From Lindgomyces ingoldianus (lineage: Eukaryota; Ascomycota; Dothideomycetes; Pleosporales; Lindgomycetaceae), in NCBI RefSeq assembly GCF_010093535.1, contig NW_022985229.1:47153-111152 (forward strand): DNA of 64,000 bases. Direction: 5' to 3'. The notes beneath the pieces are model-generated. The model was not told the DNA's origin, searched no databases, and saw only the letters and a list, made by a program, of their open reading frames with translations. Position numbers and translations under genes: made by a program. This document shows positions 24,119 to 35,240 of the stretch, piece by piece (the stretch's first letter is position 1; the number at the start of each line of letters is the position of its first letter).

Positions 24119-24430
24119 GCTGGTCGCGCATAGGGCTAGTGCGCGAGGGACTCGGATCGGCAGAACAAAAAGCCGAGCAACACGAGTAGAGCAGAAAAAG
24201 GATTGATAAATCAACACAATCAATACAATCAATCAATCATCCCATACATCATATCCAAACCCATCATTCATCTTAGGAAGCCCAGAAACAGTGCTTCAAT
24301 CTGACAGAAGTACGTACAGCGCCTAAATGTTCACTAAAATTAAGAGATGCTAGGTAGTTGTAGGGTTTTATAGGCAAAATTTCAAGTTCTTATACAAATT
24401 TAGTGGCGGAAAGCAAAGTTTAAGGTGTTG

Positions 24431-24480
24431 CCAAGACATTGCACAGATTAACGCACACAATAGATCGGTGCAATGCTTGG
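24431..24480. repeat. Hairpin with inverted partner at 13,820-13,855
   Basis: CCAAGACATTGCAC (24,431-24,444) pairs with GTGCAATGCTTGG (24,468-24,480), with a loop of about 23 bases. The left arm plus loop is repeated inverted at 13,820-13,855. It may be the terminus of a DNA transposon that spans 13,820-24,464 around the gypsy insertion. The family is unknown. Confidence 0.5.
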
Positions 24481-24546
24481 CGTCACCCTTTTTTTTAGCG
24501 CGCGTATTTTGCTAGCAAACTGCAAATTGCCCTATGCAGCTACAAA

Positions 24547-24846
24547 TCGCCCTATAATATTAATTAGTTAGGTAAAAAAGATAAGGCTATTTAAGTACAC
24601 ATAACAGGCTATACTAACAGCTTTTCTAGTGTAATAGGACCCTATATTTCAAGCTCACAGCGTTGCTGCCGCGCTAACACGCTAACGCGTTCTAAACCTC
24701 TAACCTATACCTCTTATCTACAAGCAAGAATTAAGTAGTTGTACTAGGCTTAATATTTAGCGCTTTCTCTTACTAAGATAGCCTGTTAAAGTAATTACTA
24801 ACTGTAAGGACTGCTCTAAGTAAGCTGTTTATAATATAAAGAAGAT
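24547..24846. other. RIP-decayed spacer, no gene seen
   Basis: AT-rich bases include a short GC-rich patch (24,650-24,700). No terminal repeat or frame was found. Confidence 0.4.
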
Positions 24847-27410
24847 GTAACAACCGGCTATCCAAGTGTTTCCTAGGCTGTCATAGACTGGCCTAGACTG
24901 CACTAGGCAGTCCTGGACAACTCCCGAACTGTGCCGTCAACCCTGCACTTTCTAGACAATGCCTACCTCGCCTAAAAAGCTAGGCATCCTAGACAGGTAA
25001 TACTTTAAACTAGACCTACAGCATACTAGATCTGTCGCTACCAGCGCTGCTGTGCCTGGCTCTCTAGAGAAGTATATAGCTAGTTATAAAAGCCCTCTTT
25101 AAATAGTAAAAAATTGCCTTAAAAATTAGGCAGGTACTAATTATACTTCTATGTTACAGTTACGCTCTTATTAGTTAATACACCTTTTAATTATAAAGTG
25201 TATACTTTATTTTTTATAATATAATTCTCTCCCTACTTAATAATACCTAGCATAACTGTTGCTACCTAAGCTAGCGTTATATAAGACTTACAAACTCCCT
25301 CTGCAGACAGACTACCTAACAAAGAGGGGACATCTACGTAACCCCCCTAGAGACTGCTACCTCTAGACCCCTTTACCTAGGCTAAGACACTCTTAGAGAA
25401 GATTATAATAAGCAACATTACTTAACTAGATGCTAAGATCTAATAAAAAAAACTAAAAAAGAAGTAAAAGAAAAAAGAAGAAAACTAAAATAACTTTAAA
25501 AAAACTAATTAAGAGAAATATTATAATCCTTTTAAAGGCTTTACAACTCCCTCTATAATAACCTAACCCCTATAGGGCTAGGGCTAGCAGCCCCCCTATA
25601 GACAGCCACTAGCTAACTCTTATTGTTCCTACCTAGAACAGCTGCTTCTATAGGCACCCCTTTTAGACTATAGTTGCTTAAGCCTAACTAACTTCTAAAG
25701 TTTAAAGGAAAGTTTTATAAGTAACTATAAGCATATATTAAAAGCTGTAAGAAATATATCTAAAACTGTTTAGTCTTCTTAAATGCAGCATTATAAGTAA
25801 AGTTCTGCTAGCGCTACCTAGGGGAGGACCCCTACAACTGTTAGAATAGGGTAGTACATGTAATTCTTATAGTTAACTACTTAACTTAATTACACTAAGG
25901 CTTTATAAAGGAAATGCTGTTAGGCTTTCTTAGATATACCTAGAAAAAAAAAATTTAGCTAAGCAAAGAATTAAAAATATAAATTAAAAAAATTAAACCT
26001 TTACTAAACTTTTTAACTATTTTAAAACTTAGTAGAAGGATATTAACCTTATTAAAGCTCTAAATAACTTAAATTAAAAGTTAATATATAACTTTTTCTT
26101 TACCCTAGACAAGAAAGTGCAGTACAGGCTAAACTTCTAACTAAAAGTGTAAAGTAGTCTTCTTAAATTAGAGATAAAAGCTAACTAGCACTAGCAGGTC
26201 CTCTAGGCAGAAGAGAACTATAGAGGTAGTAAGAGGCCTCTAGAAGAAGTAGAACACCCCTTAAAAAGCTAAGTAGGTTATAAGAAACTCTAGAGCAACT
26301 AACACTAAAAAAATAATATAAAGCCTTATAACTTTATAGCTGCTAGGCCTTAAAAGTTAGAAGCTAAAAAGGCATAAAAGGCTAAAAACTAGAAAGAGAG
26401 AGGCTGCTATAACTATTATAAGTAGAGCTACATACAAAAAAACTGCCCTCTTAAAAAGAACAACCTAGTAGAAAAAGCTGCGCTTTAGAACGCCCCTCTC
26501 TATATCTTATAGGCTAGGTAGAATACTTAGAGGGGTAGAAAGCAGTAGTAGTAAGTACTTAGAGAGCTAAGCCTAGTGCTATAAAAGTAACACTTATATC
26601 TCTTTTAAAAGCTGTTAGAGGTCTAACCTTCTTTTACTACTACTAAGCTATAATAGACTCTAGAGTAGAGGTAAACTTCTTAGATTAAAACTTTACTAAA
26701 TAAGTAGGTGTAGTAGTTAACCTAGTAAACCTAGGCTTCTTTATATCTCTAGAAGGACAGCTATTAAAGGTTATAGAAAGAGCTAATATCTTTTACTATA
26801 TTAAAGACAGTAAAAGGCAGTCTTAAGTAGGTAAATTTACTTTCTTTATAATAAAGATTTCTAGTTATAGTATAATATTAGGCATGCCTTAGCTAGAAAA
26901 ATAGAACCTAACTTTTAACTTTATGCGTAAGATAGTTTATTTCTAAAAACACTACTAACCTTATAAAAAAATTAGTCTAGACAGCTTAGAGGCATTTATA
27001 AAGTACTAATAAACTTTAATAATAACATGTTTATAATAGCAATTGCTTACACATCTTAACTAACCTTAAAAGAGCCTAGGCTGCTGTTAGTATACTTTAA
27101 GAAGTTTTAAAAAGCATTCTTAGAACATAACGCCTTTTTCCTGCCTAACTATAGCTTATATAAGCTTGTAATTAACTTAAAGAAGAGAAAAAAACTTTTA
27201 TATAGCCCCTTTTATAGTCTTTCTGCTACTAAGGTAGAAGTCTTATTAGCAGAGCTTGCTCTGCTTATTATATTTAGGTTTGCAGAACGAAAAGTTAAGC
27301 AGAATCTCCTCTTTTAGACGCGCTAGTTAGTTAGAATTTCTTTGGATAAACCCTAGTAGCGCTGTTTCTCTATTACCTTATGTGTTTCTTATATTCTTTT
27401 TTAAAAAAAA
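24847..27410 (+). mobile_element. Truncated Ty3/gypsy-like element, 5' part only
   Basis: A probable LTR start TGTAACAACCGGCT at 24,847 is followed by a GC-rich, RIP-spared edge of about 230 bp. A gag frame on the plus strand follows, then a nucleocapsid knuckle at about 26,403-26,450, read as CYNYYK, stop, SYIQKNC, which fits CX2CX4HX4C after G-to-A changes. A protease stretch at about 26,640-26,700 reads IIDSRVEVNFLD, where DSG has become DSR. Similarity fades near the start of reverse transcriptase at about 27,410, and no 3' LTR was found. The copy is truncated and dead. The LTR end could not be placed. Confidence 0.65.
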
Positions 27411-27510
27411 ATGTATACCTAATGTAAGTGCACCTTTAAGCTAATTTGCATGCAGTTTGCTCTAGCATGCGTTGTGTTAAACTATGGTTAGTTGCGTCTT
27501 TCCACCTCTC

Positions 27511-27630
27511 TAGCCACATCAGTGTGTCGGGGATTGGCATCAGCCACATTGGTGTGTCGAGGATTGGCATCAGCCGCATCGGTGTGTCGGGGATTGGCAT
27601 CAGCCGCATCGGTGTGTCGGGGATTGGCAG
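27511..27630. repeat. 30-bp minisatellite, four units
   Basis: Four units of exactly 30 bp (form CAGCCGCATCGGTGTGTCGG plus GGATTGGCAT) occupy 27,511-27,630. They are GC-rich and free of RIP. Because 30 is divisible by three, all frames on both strands stay open, which explains several overlapping short ORFs here. The array abuts the broken TIR of a pogo A fragment. Confidence 0.92.
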
Positions 27631-28020
27631 TTGCTCGCACACCTGAGTTGCTTACTTTTGCTAAGACCACACCACAACAAACTTTATTATGCCCTATAAC
27701 AACTCACTCTAGCACTATAGAGTACAGTACAGCCTAGAATATTATTTAGATACTACTTCTACTTCTTGCTTACACGTTTGCGCGTTATGCCTAGTCTAAT
27801 TGCACTGTCTACAGCGCCTTTAGGATTGCTTATCTACTGTAGCTTACACCTGCTTCTTTGCCTTCTTCCTGTCACTGCGCTTCCTAAACTTATTTTCAGC
27901 TGTTAAGCGCAGGCCTTTCTAAATGTAGCTGCCTTATTAGCTGCTTAAAGCTTAGTAATTTCCTATTATGCTAACACTAGCTTATGTGCAATTATTACTG
28001 CCCTTTTATAAAGCTTTTTT
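27631..28020 (-). mobile_element. Truncated pogo A fragment with transposase C-terminus
   Basis: It starts inside the pogo A terminal repeat (GTTGCTCGCACACCTGAGTT) and follows the 3' end of the element inward, with less RIP than the two long copies. On the minus strand it encodes a basic segment (NKFRKRSDRKKAKKQV) and a zinc-knuckle tail containing RQCN and HNAQTCKQEVEVV. That tail is the C-terminal signature of Fot1/pogo transposases and is the best evidence for the identity of families A and B. The outer about 18 bp of the TIR are missing. Confidence 0.75.
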
Positions 28021-28329
28021 TCTAGAGGCATTACCCTCCTAGAACTCTCTCTATACGTAGAGCTACTTGCAACACAACTAATATCTACTAGAGATTGTTG
28101 CCTGCTGCTGTAATCTACTGTAGTTTGCTGCAATTTGCTGTAGTTTGCTACAATTTACTACAATTTACTTTATGCATTTCCTAACACTGCTAGGTAATCT
28201 CTTACTAACACCTCTAGGCATTAGCCTATTATATTTAAACAGCAGTTAAAGAAGCTAAACTAGCAGTTGTGCAAGCAAAACAGCTTATTAAGGTATTACA
28301 TGTACTACATTAATCTTTGCGGCAATAGA

Positions 28330-28359
28330 GAGGCAGAGGCAGAGGCAGAGGCAGAGGCA
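28330..28359. repeat. (GAGGCA)5 microsatellite
   Basis: Five perfect hexamers, polymorphic between the two copies of repeat D. Confidence 0.95.
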
Positions 28360-28647
28360 GCGCTAGAGCTCCCCAGCACTTTAAGAAATTCCTGCAGAGG
28401 CAATAAACTACACAAGCTGCAGCTCTATAACTAGGGCTTTAATGCTAAAATAATTAAATTAAAGATATTAAGTAGTAGTATTAGGCGTAGCGTGGCAGTA
28501 TTAGGCAGTAAAAGGAACAGGTGCAACGCTAGAGAAGGTAAGGTGCAAAGAAGAGGAAGACTATTATAAGAGCAGAAACGTGTTAAAAGCTAGGGCTAAA
28601 ACGTGTTCTTTTAATTATAGCTAATAATTAACTAATTTCTAGATAAC

Positions 28648-28883
28648 TGTTAAATAGGCTCTATGCTAGCTAGCATTTGCAATTAGCAAGTACGTGCAAG
28701 GCAAAGAGGGTTGCATAGTGTACACATCGCGCGCAAGGGGTAGCAGGTAACTAGTGTTAATTGTTCTTCTTCTTCTAAGTCTATGCAAAGGAAAGGAATA
28801 TTTATCTATTTATGTGTGCAACTGTAACACAAGACTATGTTACATAACGCCTAATAGTGTATCTAAATACTTTTGTTTAGATA
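28648..28883 (-). repeat. Solo LTR (236 bp) inside repeat D
   Basis: It is flanked by ATAAC on both sides (28,643-28,647 and 28,884-28,888). The inverted copy of repeat D near 63,500 has the empty site with a single ATAAC. The left half (TGTTAAATAGGCTCT...) resembles the left half of the LTRs at 47,951 and 53,873, while the right half differs. The strand assignment follows that family. Confidence 0.85.
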
Positions 28884-29014
28884 ATAACTAATCTTAAATT
28901 TATATAAACTTTTTGTTTTTAAAAAAAAAATTTTACTAACTTAATAAAAGCTAAAAATTAGCTAGCTATTATTTACTTTTAAGTATTACTTTACTTATAA
29001 GTGTACTTTATAAT

Positions 29015-29332
29015 TGTCACGGTATCCTCCCCGGATCCTAGACATAACCGTATTAGACGCGTACTAGAGTATTATTAGTGCACGTCTGACATAAACACAA
29101 CACAACACAGACATAAACTTAAGCATAAACTGCCTTAACACTAACTAAACCTAGAATAGGCTTAATTTATACCTAAAGCGCTTAAACTTCTAAGCTAAGT
29201 ATTTAATTACTAATTTTCTTCTAAACCTTTTTATTCTTTACATAACATCTTGTACCTACTATAATACCTTATATAGTAATTAAACTAGACCTCTGTAAAG
29301 CTCTATAACCTTACTTGTGTATAATTATAACA
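29015..29332 (+). repeat. 5' LTR (318 bp)
   Basis: It begins TGTCACGGTATCCTCCCCGG, unmutated at the outer edge, and ends TGTATAATTATAACA, mutated at the inner edge. Confidence 0.9.
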
Positions 29333-31599
29333 TTACATTATGTTAAAACTCTAGCTAAGAATAGCCTCTAAATCTAATCTAATAAGCTTAGTACTTACAT
29401 AACTTTAAGCTATTAAAGCAAGCTAAGAAGCTTTCTAAAAAGCACTTACTTTATAAAAAAGCTGCTATGTTGTAAGCTTTAAAGCTTTTTAAAAGAACTT
29501 TAAAAAACAGCTTTATATTATTAAGTAGTCTATTTTTACCTTAACTTCTATTATAGTAGTAAAAACTAAGAACTTACTAGCCTTAAAGCCTACCTAGAAG
29601 TCTAGAGATAGCTTAACTCCTTTCTGCCTAACGCTACCTACAACCTATAACCCTTCTAACCTAGTAATAAAATCTAACTAACTCCCTAATCCCTTACTAT
29701 TTAATAAAAAATAGAAAGACTTACCTTTCTTTTTACGCAAGCTTTAATATAAACTTAAAGAAAATATAGACTAATTTCTCTTTAAACACTTCTAGTTACT
29801 ATATGCCTACTCTTAACTTAACTATAACATAATAGCCTTAATTAACTTACTAATAAATAAAGATATTATTAACCTAGATTAATTTATAGTGTTTTTATAA
29901 GTAACTTATAAAGACCTAAATAAAAAGTTAACAGCCCTAAGTTACCTAAACACCTTATAATAAAAAAAAAAAAGCTTTACTTTACACTTTACTAAGTTCT
30001 ACTAACTTGCATCTAATATAGGCCTAAATAAGATAAGTTTAATTATAGCCTTATATAACTCCCTCTTAACTAAACTATAACACGCTATAGTAGGAGAACC
30101 TCTTCTAAACAACCTTAACGCGTATGTAAACCTAATTGCTACCTATAATAATAACATAAGGTTCCTCCCTGTATAAGCCCTAATACGCCCCTAAACTAGC
30201 GCAGTTATAAATAAAGACTCTAACATAATAAAAATTAATTTAAATTATGCTCTAGTTAGTTTTAAAAAGTGTAAAAATTATAAAAAAAAAAGTTAATACT
30301 TTAAGTGTAGTAAGCATAGTTATATTTTCTAAAACTACTTTATTCCCCTTTTTTAAGTCTGCATAAGTAGCGCTGCTAGTACTTATTAAAGATTCTTACT
30401 ATTTTAATCTTATTTTTATAAGGGCTCTAACTTATATTTAAGCCTTAATTTCTCTTACTACTCTTAACATAGCTGCAGCTATAGCAGTAGAAGCCTGTAA
30501 AAAGGCTTGTTCTAGGGCTAAGTTGCCCCCTAGGACTAATTTAACACTAGATCTCTGCTAACTTATAGGCTAAGTCCCCTACTAATAACTAGAAGTACTA
30601 AGTTAATATTTTTATATATTTATAATAAGAAACTATATTAGCTCTAATATAAGCTCTTATTAACTTAGAAGTAAACAGCATAAGTTATATTAATAAAGAA
30701 CTAGCATGTAAACTAAATCTCTAATTAACACTACTTACCTAAATAATTTACTTAACTAGATTTAATAAAAAATAACTTAAAAAAGGTTTTATTTTCTGTA
30801 CTATAACTATTATAATTACTTACTAACACTATAAGGAGCAGATTAAGCTCTATGTAATAAACATAAGATGTTATAACCTAATTCTAGAATAACTATAGCT
30901 GTATTAGCATAAAGTTGCCTTTAATTACTAAGAGTAAGTTCTAAACTTTAACTTTTTTTAATGCTAAAATATATGCTTACGCTTACACCTAAACAACACC
31001 TAAGTAGCACTTAATATAGAAGGTCTCTAGACCTACTTTTTAATAACTTAGAAAAGAACTACTTAAGTAAGGCTAATAAGCTAAGCCTTTTACTAAAATA
31101 GGCTATGTAAAATAATTTAATAACTGCTTAAACTTAAAGAAAAGAAAGCTTTTAAAAAATCTTTACTTACTTAATTTAGACATAAACTAGGACTTAAACA
31201 GTAGATAGACATCTGCTACATAGAACCTACTCTATTTATAACCCTAGCTTAATAACTAGATTACAAAATCTACGCAGTTATAATTTCTAATATAGACTAA
31301 GCTTTAGCTCTTTAAAAACACACTAACTTAAAGATAATAGTCCCTTAAAACTACTACAACTTGTTACATATTTTTTTTAAAATAAGTTTAATAAGCTTTT
31401 AATATAACATTTATATAATTACTAGATAACTTTTAAGCCTAGTAAATAACTTAGTTATAGGCTACTGTATAAGATGTTGCTAAATAAATTAAAAGTGCTC
31501 TAAAAATACCTTAATAAGAACCTAAAGAAAAGGTTTATTTAAGCTAGCTTTTTACTAGTAGTGTTACTTATACTATTTATAAAAAAACCTAGAGGTAGG

Positions 31600-34340
31600 C
31601 TTTAATTCTGCGTTAACTACTAAAGACTAAACACTATTACTATTAAAAACTAATACCTAATTTTTTTTTTATAAGAAACTCTAAGCTAACTAAGTAAAGC
31701 AAAGTATTTTATAAAGTTAGATATTATTACTGCCTTTAATAAGCTAAGAATAGTAAAGGGTAATAAGTAGCTAATAGCGTTTTAGACTTAATATAAACTA
31801 TTTAAGTACTTAGTAATGCCCTTTAGCTTAGCTAACACGCTTAGTACTTTTTAACATTTTATAAATAACTTGCTCTAACCCTACCTAGATGTGTTCTGCA
31901 CTATGTATATTAACAACATTCTAATTTATAGCAATAGCCTTTTAGAGCACAAACAGCATGTACGCCTAGTGCTAAAGGCTATAGAAGAAGCAGGTCTGCA
32001 ACTTAATATAAATAAATGCAAGTTTTACTAATTAAAGGTTATATATTTAGAATATGTAATTTTTATAAATAGCATCTAAATAGACCCTGTTAAAGTTTAG
32101 ACTATGCTAGATTAGTAATACCTAAAGAACATAAAGGATGTTTAAGCTTTTATAAAATTTACTAACTTTTACTAATAATTTATTAATAACTTTTTATAGT
32201 AAGTAAGCCTTATAATTACACTTACTAAGAAAGAGATTTAATTTAACTTTAACTTAAATTACTAATAGTTTTTTAACTAGCTAAAGAAAGCCTTTACTAA
32301 AGCCTTAATACTCTACTACTTTAACTTTAAACTACTAATACTTGTAGAAGCTAATGCCTTAGACTATGTAGTAGCAGAAGTTCTCTTTTAAACTAAGCTA
32401 GACAGGACTATTAGGCCTATTACATACTTCTTAAAAAAAATAAGCCCTATAGAAGGTAATTATAAAATCTATAACAAGAAATTACTTACTATAGTACACT
32501 GCTTTAAATAATAGCAACTTAAACTAGAAAGTGCAGCGCATCTAATACAGGTCCTATCTAACTATAAGAACTTATAGTACTTTGCAACTACAAAATAACT
32601 TAGCTACTAATAAGCCTATTAGTTTAAATACTTATCTTATTTTAATTTTAAAATTACTTATTATCCTAGTTAAAATAGAGAGAAACTAGATGCTTTTACT
32701 AAGTAATTCTAAAACATCTTTACTTAAAAAGAAGTGTAAAAAGCTTAATACTAAACTTTACTTTAACTTAAGCTATTTTTAGACCTTAACTTAAATAAAA
32801 TAAATTAGATAATTAATTAAATTATTACTAATAAGTATTTAAATAATAAATTTATTTAAAAAACCTTAGACCTACTCTAAAATAGCGCTAGTTAGTTAAA
32901 GAAAGTAACACTAGCTAACTATAAAAACTAAAATAGTAAGCTGTATTACTGTAACTAACTTATAATTTTTAATTCTAATAAACTAAGAATTAAACTACTC
33001 TAAATTATACATAACTTGCCTATTAAAAGACACCTAGGCAGAGGAAAGACTCTTAACCTACTACAGAGAGAGTACTACTAGCCCTGCATGTTCTATACTG
33101 TACACTAATATGTATTATGTTGCTATACTTACTGTAAAGTAAAGGCCTTTTAAGAAAGGTATAATAGCCTACTTAAACTACTTTTAATCTCTAAATAAGC
33201 TTAAAAAAATATATTAATTAATTTTATTATAAACTTACTTTTATCTAAAGAGTATATAAATATTATAGTAGTTATTAATTACTTAACTAAGTATTAACAC
33301 CTAATACTATATTCCTCTATAACTGCCCCTAATATAGCCTAGTTATTCTACTAATATATATAGGTTTACTATAGCCTGCCTAACATAATTATATTAGACA
33401 GAGGTACACAGTTTGTCTTAGCCTTCTAGAACAAACTCTATAAACAGCTCTAAATTATCCCTTATTTATTTACAGCTTTTTACCTAGAAACTAACAGCTA
33501 GACTAAGAACGCAAACACTATAATAGAATAAGTCCTATAAGTATACATAAACTACTAGTAAGACAACTAAGTAAAATAGTTAGCTATAGCATAGTTTAAA
33601 GCTAATAATATAACATTTAAATTAACATAAGTATCTCTGTTCTTAGCAAACTATAAATACTACTTTTAAATAAAATTTAAACTACTTTTAAATACCTTTT
33701 AACTAACTTATTAATTTATATAAGTAATAGATATAAACAGACTTATTAATAAAATCTAAAATATATCTAAATATATTTATAAAAAGCTTACATAGGCTTA
33801 AGCTCTTTAATAAGAGTACGTAAACTAATTCTAAACCTCTGCCTCTGTGTATGCAGCTAGCAAGAAGGTCTAGCTAGACACTAGAAATATCTAAATAAAC
33901 TAATAATTAAAGAAACTTAATTAGAAGAACCTTAGCCTTTTTATAGTAGCTTATATAGTTTTATTACATACTTACTAATTAATCCTACCTAACAGCATAA
34001 AGATACACCCTGTGTTCTATGTATTGTTGCTGCGCTAAGTAGCCTCTAAATCTAACTATCTACCTAGACAGCTAAACCTACTACCTAAACTTATTATTAT
34101 AAATAATAAACTAAAATATGTTATAAAAGACATTAAATAAATCTAGTTTAATAAAAAAAAACATATCTACAAATACTTTATAAAATAGACTAAATATAAT
34201 AAACTGTTGTAAGAACCTATAAAAGCCCTGTAAAAAAACTCTACAGTAACTTAATTCTACGCCTAATACCTATCTAAACTAAACCTGTACCCTAATAAAA
34301 ACAACTTAATGCTAGAACTACTAATGTAAAGGATTTCCTT
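31600..34340 (+). pseudogene. Gypsy pol remnant (RT, RNase H, integrase, chromodomain)
   Basis: Reverse transcriptase is recognisable from FYKVRYYYCL-like decay around 31,720 to the active site YINN at 31,906-31,917 and the following EHKQHVRLVL. RNase H-like sequence (KLLTIVHCFK, about 32,480) comes next. The integrase zinc domain reads HNLPIKRHLGRGKTL (about 33,010) with two CxxC-like cysteine pairs near 33,120. The C-terminal KYFIK, stop, TKYNKLL, stop, EP fits the chromodomain pattern YLVKWKGYxxxxxTWEP. Each break is explained by C-to-T or G-to-A change. Confidence 0.78.
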
Positions 34341-34360
34341 TCTAATAAAGGGGGGGGTAC

Positions 34361-34678
34361 TGTTACAGTATCCTCCCTAGATCCTAGACATAACTATATT
34401 AGACGTGTACTAGAGTATTATTAGTGCACGTCTAACATAAACATAACACAACATAGACATAAACTTAAGTATAAACTGCTTTAACACTAACTAAACCTAG
34501 AATAGGCTTAATTTATACTTAAAGCGCTTAGACTTCTAAGCTAAGTATTTAATTACTAATTTCCTTTTAAACCTTCTTGTTCCTCACACAACGTCTTGTA
34601 CCTACTATAATACCTCACGTAGTAATTGAACTAGACCTCTGTGAAGCTCTATAACCTTACTCGTGCACAATCGTGACA
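34361..34678 (+). repeat. 3' LTR (318 bp)
   Basis: It begins TGTTACAGTATCCTCCCTAG (inner edge, mutated) and ends TGCACAATCGTGACA (outer edge, unmutated). Confidence 0.9.
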
Positions 34679-34683
34679 ATAAT

Positions 34684-34974
34684 AAGTAATTTAGTTATGT
34701 ATAAAGTTTTTAGCTTAGCGCTTATATACTTTTTTAAAAAGTAAAATAACTTATATTAAATAGCTATAAAAAGTGTAATAAGTAAAAAAGTATATAAATA
34801 GTAATAATTTTACTATCTTTATAGTATTATAAAAAATAAAGTAAGTTATTAGTAAAGCTTACTATACTTAATATATTTAAGTTTATAAATTATAAAGTTA
34901 AGTAAAATCTTTTTTTAAAACACACTAATTAGTTAGTATATTTTGCCTAGTAAAATACTATAGTGTTTTATACC
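34684..34974. mobile_element. Pogo-type fragment beside island 2
   Basis: Bases 34,684-34,860 resemble the reverse complement of 5,020-5,210 in pogo A (for example AGCTTAGCGCTTATA). No terminal repeat is present, so it is a fragment. RIP-type composition ends sharply near 34,975, the left border of island 2. Confidence 0.6.
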
Positions 34975-35240
34975 TAAAATGCTTCTAAGTGATTGGCGAT
35001 TTGTTTTTTCCCTTCACTAGCTAACAGTCCGCCGTACTCGTTACTCGTATAATGCGAACATGCTAAGCTGTCATGTAACAATGTGAGGGAAGACATTTGG
35101 CCCCATGATGGATCAGGAAGTTCTAAAAATAACTGGGGCGGGACAACTAGCGGTTTCATGATGACGCTTGCGCTATTGACCTGAATACAGAGTCCGATAC
35201 TTCACTTGCAAAGCACAATTCCTGCGATGTACAAGCGCTC
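34975..35240. promoter_or_regulatory. Upstream region of the kinase-ankyrin gene
   Basis: These 266 bases of normal composition lie between the AT-rich edge and the start codon, so the promoter must be here or reach into RIP-decayed repeats. I see no TATA box. A 61-codon minus-strand frame (34,974-35,159) shows no domain and is probably chance. Confidence 0.4.

Larger units (their letters stand above)
28100..28974. repeat. Repeat D, copy 1 (carries a solo LTR)
   Basis: It is present inverted at 63,430-64,000. It starts with decamer repeats related to TTGCTGCAAT (28,108-28,162), contains a GAGGCA hexamer array (28,330-28,359, five units against three in copy 2) and ends near CTAGCTATTATTTA at 28,974. 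Without the solo LTR it is about 630 bp. I find no frame. The family is unknown. Confidence 0.75.
29015..34678 (+). mobile_element. Ty3/gypsy chromovirus-like LTR retrotransposon (5,664 bp)
   Basis: Two 318-bp LTRs (29,015-29,332 and 34,361-34,678) are flanked by ATAAT (29,010-29,014 and 34,679-34,683). A polypurine tract AAAGGGGGGGGTAC precedes the 3' LTR. On the plus strand there are reverse transcriptase (YINNILIYS at 31,906-31,932, from YIDDILIYS by two G-to-A changes), an integrase HHCC region (about 33,013-33,160) and a chromodomain-like C-terminus (about 34,085-34,260). All frames are broken by stops. Chromodomains direct integration to heterochromatin, which suits this AT-rich block. 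The element ends 563 bp upstream of the kinase-ankyrin start codon. Confidence 0.9.

Noticed and set aside
23928..24236. Cysteine-rich frames on both strands
   Set aside because: They are translations of the 10-bp minisatellite; the CNLLQF-type repeats follow from the period.
27436..27737. Four overlapping repeat-protein-like frames, and a CRISPR-like look
   Set aside because: A 30-bp tandem array keeps every frame open. Units abut without spacers, and the genome is fungal, so it is not CRISPR.
34974..35159. 61-codon minus-strand frame upstream of the kinase gene
   Set aside because: No domain or repeats, it lies in the likely promoter region, and it could be chance in GC-normal DNA.
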